Positions 1-10,865 of a stretch of 64,000 nt of DNA are shown here, piece by piece (position 1 is the stretch's first letter; each line of letters begins with the position of its first letter). The position numbers and the translations under genes are program-made. The stretch covers positions 138,215 to 202,214 of the forward strand of contig QNGE01000999.1 in assembly GCA_008508345.1 (NCBI GenBank), given 5' to 3'. The notes beneath the pieces are model-generated. The model made no database searches. It was given only the letters and a program-made list of their open reading frames with translations, and was not told where the DNA came from. The DNA comes from Paragonimus westermani (lineage: Eukaryota; Platyhelminthes; Trematoda; Plagiorchiida; Troglotrematidae).

Positions 1-2949
1 AACACGGTCAATTGGAATACGGTCATTAGAACGAGTTGACTTCCAGTTCACTTGCACTAATGCAACATGCCGTTCTTCAGCAGGTCGTGAAAGTCTGGAC
101 GCCCTAAATAACAATTCACTGCTGACGAATTTAGGAATTCAGTTGATGGCAAGTGTTATGCAGCAGGTTAATGAATAGATGTTGTAGAAAATGGTAGTCG
201 ATACACTTCAGGATAAGGTGGTTGTCGAGAACTTGATCTAGTTAAATAAGCACAAACAAACGTATCTTGTTGAAAAGCTAAGTTAGTAGGCTAGCTTTGA
301 ACAAAATGTTATCCGTGAAAAACATGACTGAATGTTACGAATGTTCACACAAACTGATAAACCAGTTATTGGAAAGTTTTGAAGTTGACTCCAAATTAGT
401 TTAGGACGGACCTAATTACAAAAACGCAGCGTTATTTCATTGGAATTGTGTCAGGTGAAAACATAATTTGAGAAAGCACATTAGTCTGAGACGATTATGA
501 AATCACGTGACAAAACCTCAAATTGCAGATTACGGAGTAACGTTATTGCTTATTTACGCCTGCTTTCCGCCACGTGTTTTTGACATGAGAAAAGTTTATG
601 TATTGTAATCGACCAATGACAAAATTTTTCTGGCAAACTCTATTACTGCCTGTCATTATGCGTCCTATGATCAGTACCATATTTGTTCATGGTTATCAGA
701 AAAAACTCTTTCGTGGCGTGACAGAAATAATGAACAAGGTCGTCCGTTTGAACAAAAGGCATGTGATCCGAAACCTCATTTTTAGTAATATACGAGAAAC
801 ACTAGTATCAATCACAGTTATCGCCTGTTCTTGATTGGTCTGAAGTATCGTCACAAATAAACATGAATCCGAGTTTGTGTATAATAATTCGGTCACGCCT
901 ATCATGAAGTCAGTGGCTGAGTGTGAGCAAATGGGCTTGCATTGTGAGCTCTTGTTTCCTCAAAATAATGTTTGTTTTTACTTAATGTGTAGCTTTTCTC
1001 AGTTTCTTTTACCAGTCTCCTCTAATTTAACAAACACAGCGGGGAGGGGTTACAATACGCAAGACTGTGCCACACACCTGAACCAAACGATTCAAACATA
1101 TGACATTGATGGTATATTTAAACGACTAGTGTTCTGTGAGTCTGAAGGTAACTAGTGTTGTATAACAGGCAGTTTCGTTGTCAGTAGTATACTACTCACA
1201 AGTAGTGTATTACCCACATGCGACATTCAGGAAAAAAAGGACAAGCCCCGCACACGACGGACGAGAAGAGACTATCGGAACAGTGTGTACATGCTGTGTG
1301 AGAACTTTCGCCAAGGCGAATGACAACGTACTATCACCCAATGCAGATGAATGCATGTCTGTCGTGCAAATGAGTGTACGCGTTTGTCGTTTAGTTTTTG
1401 ACATGAGCTATACGGAAGTTTGCGCAATAAACCAACTTGCTGGCCAAGCGTCTTTTACGGACACAACACTACCAAGCAAGAGATCTACCGTGAGTTATTA
1501 AACTTTAGTGGTCAGGAGCTGGTCACAACTGGTTGACCAATACGCGTCATCAATAGCTAACTCAGAGTTTGACTGATATAGCAGTACAGTAAATGAAATG
1601 ACCGCGTTCACCTGACAACCATTCATCTGGATGTGACACTGGGTTGCGTTGATTTCATCAACCCAATGTTTCTTGTCGCTAACTTGCTTGTGACACAATA
1701 AGTGTACGTTTAGCTAAAAGCAATGACTTTTAGGGTAACATTCCAATTCTACCAGCTAAGCGTCATGCAGTTTGACACAAACAAACAAATGAAATCATGA
1801 TTCACTACTTATCATCAGATCTCACAAAACAGATAACTAACGTTCAATACGAACAGTCGTCGTGCGTTAAGGGTAAATAAGTTCTACAATTATGAAAAAA
1901 TTCTCATGAAGTGTGAAAACTTACGCTTAACCTTAATGAATACCGAAAATTTACGACACTGTTAGATAACGCCATTACAGTTATCCGTTTTCCAAGTCAC
2001 CCATTTCTCGGTTTCCCGGTGTGTCACTAATTAAACCACAGAACTGTTCTGTACGTTTAGCACAATTGTGGTTCCATCGACCACAATACTCCTAACAACT
2101 AATAGATTAGATTCAGTCCTGTATGTATCATGTTCGAAGTTGAATAAAGTCACTACAACCCCGGGTATCACGTTTACAATGAAAGAATTGTGAAGGTTAA
2201 CGCAGACAGTTGTCATAACAGTCGATTTCGTGCCCAATAAGCCAGTGTCATCATCACAATCATATGGATTGCTTATAAAGTGCACGACTAATTAGCTTAG
2301 CCTTTCTATGCGTCAGATAAGGCATTCTCGATGTGCAATTACAAGCACAGACCTGACACTTGCTTACAGTTTTCAAGTCACAGTAAGATGTTTAATGAGA
2401 ATCAAAAGTCACTGGGTAAAAATGGCCCTTAGCACAGTTATCAGCTCTGTGAGAATTGCTTGAATGTCTTAAAGAGAGGTAAATACCATAGTAATTAAGG
2501 GCTACTTAGTGATGAGTAGGGCATGATACACGACAAGAGTCACAGCAGAAGGTGTGTAACTCGACTGACGTGTTACGAAATTGTCACCGATGACCAGTGG
2601 ACCAAAATGAAAGCGAATTCATCGATGACTCTAAAGCTGTCACATAATCTGAGAACACTTCTGGGAAGTCTCTTTTCCCCGACTAAACCTCGGGAAGTGC
2701 TTTGAAATTTCGAGGTTATATATATATCTATGGTCTTTATAAATTCCACCTCATGTGGATTCGAACAGTTAGAAGACAACGGATGACATTCGTAATCATG
2801 AAACGCACCGCTCACGACCAAGTCCTACCCTTTCTTAACCCAACATGCAACGGCATTGTATTCACGTTGGAAACTGAAATCGGTGAGCGCTAACTTAATT
2901 TTCTAGACTGCTTAGTCAAAGTTGGTGAGCAGCAGAGATTTCAGGTTAC
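1..2949. other. No supportable gene
   Basis: AT-rich DNA with only short, biased reading frames on both strands and no domain, splice-supported exon or RNA gene that I can defend. A short (AT)n run lies near 2716-2727. It could hold intron or 3' flank of the minus-strand EPS8-like gene. Confidence 0.5.
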
Positions 2950-3690
2950 TGTGTCGCAAGCCAACCCATTCCGGTCGGTGTCGCAACTTCAACTCATCGC
3001 ATCCAATTGGTATGAAGAGAACAGTCATCAGATCATTCGTGAATAGAGATAATCCGAGATGCATCACCGAACTTCCTAATACAACTGATTTCTCACACTG
3101 AAGAAAGGCTAACCGCTAATCACCATCCAAACGCATTTACTGAAGATACCATTAGGAGCATGTCCACTAAGGAAGAGACCAAAACGACCAGAACTTTCAA
3201 GTCTACTGCGCAAATACCGTATCGTTAACAAACATCTGAAAAAATTCACTCCATTCTTTCTGAGCACGCTATCCGAACTGTATTTCGGTTAGACAATACC
3301 TTAGAACGACTCTTAACGCACTCCAAGGATCCATTTTGTATGGGCGACCAGATAGACTGCGTTTACGAAATCAGATGCGGTGATTGCAATGCCAGCTACA
3401 TTGAAGAGACAAGTAGATAACTGAAAGTACGTAATGCCGAACACAAGAGGCACACAAGGTTTACTCCTCTCAACTTCAGAAGCTGGAGAAGGATCCGGCC
3501 ATCGCACTACATGCACTTTGAGAGAATCACAACGTGGGTTTTGATCAGGCTCGACTGATTCACAAGGGTCTGCCTTCCCACGCGGAGCGGTGCTGTGCTG
3601 AAGCTCCCACTAATTGCACACAGCATGCTTGCGTTAATCGCAATGATAGTAAACCCCTATCTACAGTGTGGCTCGAATGGATAAACAACA
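2950..3690 (+). mobile_element. Decayed Penelope-like element fragment (3' part)
   Basis: Translated with frame changes, this gives the C-terminal half of a Penelope-like element. The order is KPTHSGRCRNFNSSHP and KRTVIRSFVNR (after the RT thumb), TVFRLDNTL with LLTHSKDP, then VYEIRCGDCNASYIEETSR, which is the GIY-YIG endonuclease start with several stops, then an AEH...LIHKG...AERCCAEA tail. RT fingers and palm are missing. Stops and frameshifts show it is dead. It differs from the younger Penelope copy at 19.5 kb and belongs to a group with the VYxIxCxDC signature. The 3' end may reach about 3910. Confidence 0.75.
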
Positions 3691-4564
3691 TCAGGCACAG
3701 ACGCATCTTATCTATATCAGTCTCACCCTTAATTAATGAACAAAGGATTAAACCAATCAGTTCAGATGCAGTGCAGACTGACCTAATCACGGCATATCCC
3801 ATGTGACCTCTGTTTCTTTGTTGATATAATTTCGATTACAACACTCCTGAGGAAGACCACCTGAGAGAGCAGTACAACCGCTTCATCTGTTTCGACCTCT
3901 GCTCATCTCTCGTAGGCGTCCTCTTGATGTTTACCGTGTATTCTACATATAAAGAGTACAACTATAACATTTGAAATGGAGACTCACCAAAATCCACTCA
4001 CCCAGGCGGCTGTAAGCTTAAAGCAACATGGATTGGTCGTTGCCTGAATTGTTTCTTCTGCTGTTGAGATTAATTTGGACGTTTCCGTCTAATTGTTGTT
4101 GAAATTGACGATGTTCGTTAAATTGCCTGACGGCGGAGATTGAAACCTCATCACGTGCCACCGCCAGCTACCGTACTACATCATAAAAGAGCGCTGATAT
4201 GTGGATGGGCTGGTTTGATATGCCCATCCATTTAGTCATCTTACGAGCCGATGCCATAGAGTCAATTAGAGATATAAGATGCGGTAGCAGATACCACCTG
4301 TGAAAGAGCTGATCAACTTGGAATGGGTGATAGATGAATGGGAAAACTGAAAAGTTGCAATCGCATCTTGGTGTAAAGGGACCTAGCACATATGGGTTGA
4401 ATAGGGCTTTATGAGGATGGAAAAGATGTCGAATAGACTTAACCCCACCTGTTAACCATTGTCAGTTAACACAAACTTTCATATTTTCAAGTTGACCATC
4501 ACTCACATTTGATCGCAGCGTTCGCATTCAGATAGACTTTCCAGCCAGCCTCTTTCGAAAAGAA

Positions 4565-4609
4565 GCACTAGACTCGAGTTTCGCTCTCATTAGAGCTCGT
4601 CAGTAGTGC
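4565..4609 (-). ncRNA. Type I hammerhead ribozyme, apparently intact
   Basis: All required parts are present in 45 nt on the minus strand. Stem I is GCACTA with TAGTGC, six perfect pairs. The core is CTGACGA. Stem II is GCTCT with AGAGC, five perfect pairs around an AATG loop. GAAA follows, then the palindrome ACTCGAGT forming stem III, then the cleavage triplet GTC. Hammerheads self-cleave after the H17 base, here the C of GTC. Stem III has no loop of its own, so cleavage may need two molecules pairing through the palindrome, as known for minimal hammerheads with one- or two-pair stem III. Confidence 0.88.
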
Positions 4610-4639
4610 ATATCCTTGCCACGGCCGGGATTTGAACTC

Positions 4640-4682
4640 CGGACATTCCAATCATGAGGCAACCGTGTTAACCACTGCGCCA
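4640..4682 (-). promoter_or_regulatory. Pol III type 2 internal promoter of SINE A (A box)
   Basis: The A box tggcgcagtgg lies at 4672-4682 (minus strand) and the B box just downstream at 4627-4640. Both fit eukaryotic tRNA-gene consensus closely, so this copy could still be transcribed by RNA polymerase III. Confidence 0.65.
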
Positions 4683-4690
4683 TTGACCTC

Positions 4691-5900
4691 ACATTAGGCA
4701 CGACCGAATCATCAAATCTGAATGCTCAACCACTCTCGCTTGTGAGCAGTGATCAAACTTTCATACACGAAGATACTCAACGAAGCGGTAGAGAGGGAAA
4801 CAGAGTGTATCTCGTCATAGTGACCAGGTTACCTGTGCAACATCACGTTTTTTTCAAAAGTATACACAGGACCTAAGAGCTGCCAGCCAAGGGGAGCATC
4901 AGAAGATGCACCAACGGTGCAACTAAAAGTCTGTTTGATCAAAACGTAACATACATTACGAATTGGATGCTAGGTCAAAACAACGGATGTACAGCCCTTC
5001 ACGAAGGTATTGAAGAGTTTTAATCCAGAATGTATTGTGCGTCAAACTTTTTTCAACTCAACTTAGGTCATATCAGTGGCAGGATGGGCAAACGTGTTAA
5101 AGTATGCTAACCACATTTATATTCCACGTCCCACCAAGGATTATCCGGTGAGGTTTACCTCTTGCATCGCAATTAACAAGACATTTTACATTATCTCCTT
5201 CACGTTTGAGCCGTCCACGTAGCAGTAGACATGCCGCAATATATGAAGAAAAACATAGGGACTGTGTTGACAAATAAGGAGAAAAATACAGAAGATGAAA
5301 AGGCACTACATTGGTGTACAGAGATCCACTACATAAGCGCCACTAACTCCAATCGTTTTTCGTATCTGATGTCGTCCTAAATCGAATGTGTTTCTTGTCC
5401 TACGAATCCAAGCCCGGAGGCCAGAGCCGACCTACTGAGACAAATTTCGGCGTCAGTGCATTCATGCCCCAAATTTGAGTTACACCTGCTGTTTCAAGCT
5501 TAACTTACCAAGTTCAAACTAAGTATGGCAAGCAGTGAGCTGACATTTGAAAGATGTGGTTAAAATCAACGTCTGCAAGATAAGATCATTGAGCTCACGA
5601 TTTTACAAGACTTTTCCATCCGAAAGATATGTTGGGATATCTCACCAATGCTGACACGGTGTTTCAATCTCACGCCGCTAATGCCTAAATGACAACGATG
5701 ATCGAAATCGAACACTGTGAAAACCTTCTGCGAGGATGTACCAGGTTTTGCAGTCGTGCAATAAGACTTCTCTGATAGTGGTTTTATGCACCTAGCCTTT
5801 CACAAAGAACGGACATCACGTCGACGTCAAAGATGGCGTGAGTTCGGAAACGCCATATGAGCTATATGGTTTTTGATCACATCGGACGTTCCACCACCGC
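4691..5900. other. No supportable gene
   Basis: Reading frames here are short and show no family signature. I see no splice-flanked exon, RNA gene or clear repeat. Confidence 0.5.
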
Positions 5901-5929
5901 TGAGGTGACCGCACATGTACACGAACTTG

Positions 5930-6490
5930 CCAAAAACCTTTAGCAAAAGGGGTCTACAAATCCCGTGTTTGTACTTCGCAAGTAGAACGCACATAGGATA
6001 CATTAAACCAATGAACTGAAGGCTTTAGTCCGTCTAGTATGTTCTGAGCTTCTTGTCTGAACATTCCCAATATCACTGTCGGGTGCATAACAACGTTAAT
6101 ACGCCATTGTGTACATAGTCTGTCGAGGCTCACTCTAGGCTCTCTTAAACTGAAAAGTTGCGTGGGAAGGCAGAGGCTAGAAATCCTTGACGTACTCCAC
6201 TTGGGATATTGACGGCTGATAACATGATGTCGTACGCTCAAACCCGGTCCGAGGTCCGACAGCAAATTATTGGCAGTATGCTGACCTACTTCTCAGGCGT
6301 ACTGTTCTTCGATGGACAGTCCCAGAGTGCGGAACTGTCAGCTGAATCCTGAGCCCGTCGAACGTTTGATGATAAAACAATCGTTGATTTTCTATATGAA
6401 TATATTAGTCTGAGCATCTGGTAGATTGTGAAGATGTGATCAATGTAATTACGGCCAGAGCGAAACCCTGCCTGTTCCACGTATGATACT
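5930..6490 (-). mobile_element. Decayed RTE-like non-LTR retrotransposon fragment
   Basis: The minus strand gives EQAGFRSGRNYIDHIFTIYQ and SYRKSTIVL (6480-6290), the RT region E-Q-A-G-F-R-x-G-R...D-x-I-F typical of RTE-like elements, followed by a degraded copy of the D-SAD-S-ALWDC palm motif. Further on (6060-5955) comes QEAQNILDGLKPSVHWFN, matching the segment after the catalytic YADD (EEAQ..L..L). The catalytic motif itself is lost by an internal deletion between the two pieces. Several frames are needed, so the copy is dead. Confidence 0.65.
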
Positions 6491-9400
6491 TAGTCAGTGA
6501 TGTGCACTGGCAGCTAGTAGCGTCAATGCCTTTGGGTTCAGGTTACCCTTCGGTGATTGTCACACTGATACTAGGTGGTCAATCTGTTTCCACGACTGAC
6601 GTGGTGACAGAGGTCTCCATCTGACCCCCGAACGTTTAAAACACCAAAATTAGCCCTTTGGTAATGAACCACTATCAGTGCACGATGGTAGCCCGCGTTC
6701 GCCGTTTTCTCCTCGAGGAGTATCGCAACGATGGGCACCATCAAAGTCACAGTCATGAGCACCTGGCCCGCCTGCCTGAACGGTCAATTCTTAAACCAAT
6801 ACTACAATTCTAACATGCCATGTAGTGTGCAGAAGGTTAGGAAGATGGTAATGAAAATCCTTTTCCCGTGTTTCCAGAACAGAGTCTGTGGGGGCGTGTC
6901 ACAACGACAAATAGACAGTTTTGGGTGATGGGCGTCTATCAATGCGTTAACCGTACCTAAGAGTCTAGCAGAACGGAGATAGCTTTGGGTGCGTTCTTTG
7001 TGTATGCGTTCAAGGCAATTAAAGCATCAGCTTGATCAGTTGCTTGAACCACTATTCTCTATGTGAGTGCATACTGGAGCAGCTGACAGAAATTAAAAAT
7101 GTGGTACTAGGACAGATTCTAGAAACCATGTTTTGGCAGAGCAGCAGATATTGCTGATAGGGATGTCCAAAGTACGTCGTGCGGATGTTTATTGCCTTGT
7201 GTGAATACATTTCTGAACATTGAAAATTACAGGCTTGAATGGTCTCCGACAAGTGTGTGGTGATCAGGTCACAATAACCCTTTAGTTACTCGTTACTACT
7301 GTCCGTTTCATAACGGTGAAGCGTTAGTCCTCTTCAAGCACAGGTGGTCGGACAAGTGAAACTAGAACAAGCTCCGCCTTCTCGTTCTTGTCCAACTTGT
7401 GCATCAGATTAAAACACTGTATGAAACATTTGGGCATCCCCTTGGAACAAAGTTAGTAAGCAAAGGACATCGCTTGATATCACAGACGCCCCGAAAACGA
7501 CTAAGAGTAGTATTTTTATCGTCATCAACAGTGAAGTTATTTAAAACAGTACAAGAATAATCAGTGCGTAAATTAAAACGCGAGATAACAAAAAAGTAGG
7601 CATTGGTTATTTCCCCGATTAAGTACCAAACGTACTTTTACGATTAACAATAATGTTTATTAGGAAGGAGGTCGGGAGTGTATGAGACGTACCCAACGCT
7701 CACCGATTGGCGTTCGAAGTGTAGCAAAGTTTGGACCAACTCTTACGATGCACGCGAGATAGCCACAGAAAAGATTACGAGAGTTCCGTAGCTGATTTAT
7801 TAAAAAGTAGACGGGTAGTTTTCAAGGATCATGAAAACATTTGTAGTCTTCTGAAATGGATATCAACGTACTTTTTAAGTGCATCTCATTGTGGGCTGTT
7901 AAGCTCTGTTATCATGACGACTTTGAGTGTGATCTGCTCAACAACCGTTGTGGTACTACCATGAATTTTAAAGGAATTTATCGTTTTGATGGAAAGACAT
8001 GCGAAGGGCAATCTGTGATGTTTTAGGGAGCGTGTGGAAGGAAGTTTGTTTTCACAGGAAATGTGTCAGACTGATCATCCCATGGTCTTGTGCTGGGTCC
8101 AAAAAGTGTTTCTGGGACGTACTGCTCGGAAACTTTATCAACATGACAAAACGTACGATTTCGTAACAGGGTGGAGCGAAAATCAAATAGTCCAAAAACA
8201 ATCTACCCCGAACACACAAACGGAACAGAATTACGTTCGACCGCTTCATCTGGTGGACCGTGTGGTTAAGTGGTGTTTCAGTCCTATTACCCATCTTCGG
8301 TAACTCACTATGAATAGATCTACCTCAACTAACTTCTGGTCAGCATGACATATAATACTCTCACTAGTACAGGCTTAACTGTACAGTACTGATTGGCTTC
8401 ACAATTTTTTCGCAGTGTGTATACTACGAGTACATGTTAAAGGAAACAATTCTACCTCAATGACTGTTACTGAACTCACAAGATTCCGTGGCACTAGGTG
8501 AGCGGAAAGGCGCTTGTTAGTCATGTTTGGCTGTTGGTTTGTTGTGTAGCTTTACGCTCAACAGTCTTTTATTCGGTTCAAATCCAATTATAATTTTGAC
8601 AGATACTTATACCTCTGACTGCGTTTGAGTAAGTCGACTGGGTTTGCGCCCTCATCGCACATGTGAATGGAAGTGAATTTCATGCCAGCATAAAAACACA
8701 CGACCACAACATGCGCACCGTCATTGTTCAGCTGACCTTAAATGGCACGCAGGATTTTTCCGTTCCCGAACTGTTTGTGTAAATATACATGCAGTGTAGA
8801 CAGACCATCACGTGCTTCACAAAGTGATTCGAGCTATCCACAAAAGTCAAGTGAACACATGCGGGTGCTATGGGTGAGATTAGACAAGAGTAAAAATTGG
8901 TCGTCAAGAGACACGAAACGTTGGTAAAGGGTGAATTAACGAGGTGAATGTGAGCAGGCACAAATGTTTTTCAAGCATTTGGGCAAAATCAGTTGATGCG
9001 GTTAGTACGGCACTAAATAGTACGATTTTCTACGTTAGGTAAGACTACGGGTGCACGTAAATTCTACCGTTCTGAAAGAAAACAAACACGAGGAATTTGA
9101 AAAAACTTACTGTCCGCTATAAGTATCAGAAATGCGCCCAGGATTGTGTCAAAAAAACAGAGGTGAATCGTTAGTTTCAACAACACATGATTATTGGAAC
9201 AGCTTATGAACTTTATGGGTTCTACGCTCCTTATCGTTAACATTTTAAAACGGGCTGGTGGTGAACAAAACATTTCGTTTAGACAACTGCAAGAGAAACG
9301 GATGTTAAGAAAACTAATCATCTATTCACGATGGAGTGAGGTAACGCTATTTAACAACTCGTTTATGATATAGTGGTATGTTGTGCGAAAATGGAGGCGC

Positions 9401-10021
9401 CCGGTGTTACTGGAAAGTACTTATATGAAATGTCATCTTTTATGTAGTACCTACCTTGTTTTTTTGCGCAACTTACGATTCAACTGAAGATGTTACGGAA
9501 GTTTCAAATGCGCACTCTCTTAGTTCGTTTGCGTGGGTAGTTGAGGGGATGCCTAATCAGCTAGTGTATCGGTGTTAGGTTAAATGGACTGACTTCTTCA
9601 TAACAACGTCGTTCTACAAAATTCCATTCCACGTCACCCGGTGATAACAGTTTTTGTTCTCGATGTACCCAACACTATCATGCGACCACCGCCGCTGCAA
9701 GCCGGCAACAGAGAATTTTATGTGAAAAATTATGAGGTCACCCTCCATCCCAAAATAGCTCGTGGATTGATTTATGGGGTGCAACAGTATTCACATCGGC
9801 CCAGTGAACACATTCTTCATAGCTGAGCATTTAGTATTTACTGAAAGGTTGTAACTCAGGTTTCAGACAACGAGTTCAACTTTAAGAGTTAGCATGGAGG
9901 ACTCATTCTTTTTTGGTTAGCTGATGTCCCCAAATTTGTCAGTCCGTTGGACAAAATTAAAAATATGTTATTATTGACTCCTGGAGCACAGGTAAGTTAC
10001 TTGTGTCCTGAATTAACTCAC
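6491..10021. other. No supportable gene; possible intron or 3' region of EPS8-like gene
   Basis: I looked here on the minus strand for the EPS8 C-terminal effector domain, which should start with two bases completing the phase-1 codon left at 10022, and found no convincing match. A plus-strand open stretch at about 9205-9333 is noted under rejected items. Confidence 0.45.
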
Positions 10022-10865
10022 ATGAACCAGTCGGGAATGCCGAAGTCATCGGTGGACCGGGTGAGTACACTGTGCCTGGATGAGTTTCCATCTCGGAAAA
10101 TTCAGGCCATTGCATTGGCGCATTTGCGTCGTTCACCGTGGAAATCCCATTGAGTTCTGACGGATTGCTTGGTGGGTTTGTATAGTTGTGCAGTTGGGAG
10201 ACTGGGACCAACACCATGGGAACCTTGGATCTGTTACCAGAATTCTTCATCAGCTGTTGCAACTGTTCTGGTGTCATATAAACCATACCACCAGGAAGCG
10301 GCTGCATGTTGGACTGAGGTTCAGAATCTGCCGTTGTGGCAGCCGGTTTAATCACAGGCAAATCTTGTGTGGCTGAGAGTCGTACCGTGTTGGTAAGTTC
10401 GTTGACAGTTGGACTGGTTACAGTAACTGGATGATTGACTACAGTTGTTGGCACAATGGGCGAATTTGGATTGCTAATCAGCTCGACAGTTTTATACGCT
10501 TTCAGCGATCGATCTTCAGAGGCTGGTTCAATAACTACAGGTTTAGATTCCGTTTCCGTATCTCGATGACCCAAATCAGTGGGGTCGGATGAATGTCTCC
10601 CGACTGTTAAATTAGTGATGGTTACTGTTGATGTCAAGCTGTGTTTGTGATTGACATCAGTCACTGGTCTCGGCCGAATCACGTGTTCGGTTCTGATTGG
10701 CTGGCGCATGTTGAAATCACCGAGCGATTTTGTTGGCATCACGTTATCAACTTTACTCTGTTGACGTGTACTATCATACTTGTTCAATTTCCATCGAGGA
10801 ATTTCACCTTCCGCTCCGTGCTGGTCACGTACGACCCACCAGTCAACGTTGGAAGAATCCAACAC
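10022..10865 (-). CDS. EPS8-like: EPS8-like exon: second half of SH3 and S/T/P-rich linker
   Basis: A long 844-nt exon. It begins VLDSSNVDWWVVRDQHGAEG after a pyrimidine-rich acceptor (gtttttcaag) and ends in phase 1 at a consensus donor (gtgagt). The opening is the core of an SH3 domain: the WW pair, V-R-D strand, G-x-x-G turn and a Pro (GEIPRWKL) where EPS8 has G-x-VP-x-N-x-L. EPS8 SH3 domains bind PxxDY ligands such as Abi1; the divergence here means binding cannot be assumed. The remaining roughly 245 residues are rich in Ser, Thr, Pro and Asn with one Gln-rich helix (TPEQLQQLMKNS), typical of the disordered linker before the C-terminal effector domain. Confidence 0.72.

Larger units (their letters stand above)
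4480..4690 (-). mobile_element. tRNA-derived SINE with embedded hammerhead (copy A)
   Basis: On the minus strand this starts with a tRNA-like head: an A box (tggcgcagtggttaa, 4668-4682) and a B box around ggagttcaaatcc (4627-4640), spaced as in Pol III promoters. An anticodon-like cctcatga suggests descent from a tRNA-Met-like gene. About 20 bases after the B box comes a hammerhead ribozyme (4565-4609), followed by a tail found again near 33.9 and 28.8 kb. The layout (Pol III promoter, type I hammerhead, short non-coding tail) is that of the schistosome Sm-alpha SINE-like repeats and of animal retrozymes. Tail end and target duplications were not resolved. Confidence 0.8.

Noticed and set aside
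1178..1501. 107-codon plus-strand frame.
   Set aside because: No domain, odd composition, and a competing frame on the other strand; consistent with chance.
4600..4686. A functional tRNA gene.
   Set aside because: A and B boxes are good, but the acceptor arms do not pair and the sequence continues directly into the hammerhead; it is a SINE head.
8895..8930. cgaaacgttgg motif similar to Penelope 3' ends.
   Set aside because: No CTGANGA core or coding remnant nearby.
9205..9333. Plus-strand open stretch MGSTLLIVNILKRAGGEQNI and onward, followed by a gtaacg donor.
   Set aside because: It looks protein-like, with a possible acceptor (gaacag), but has no recognisable family, no partner exon and lies in a region otherwise without plus-strand genes.
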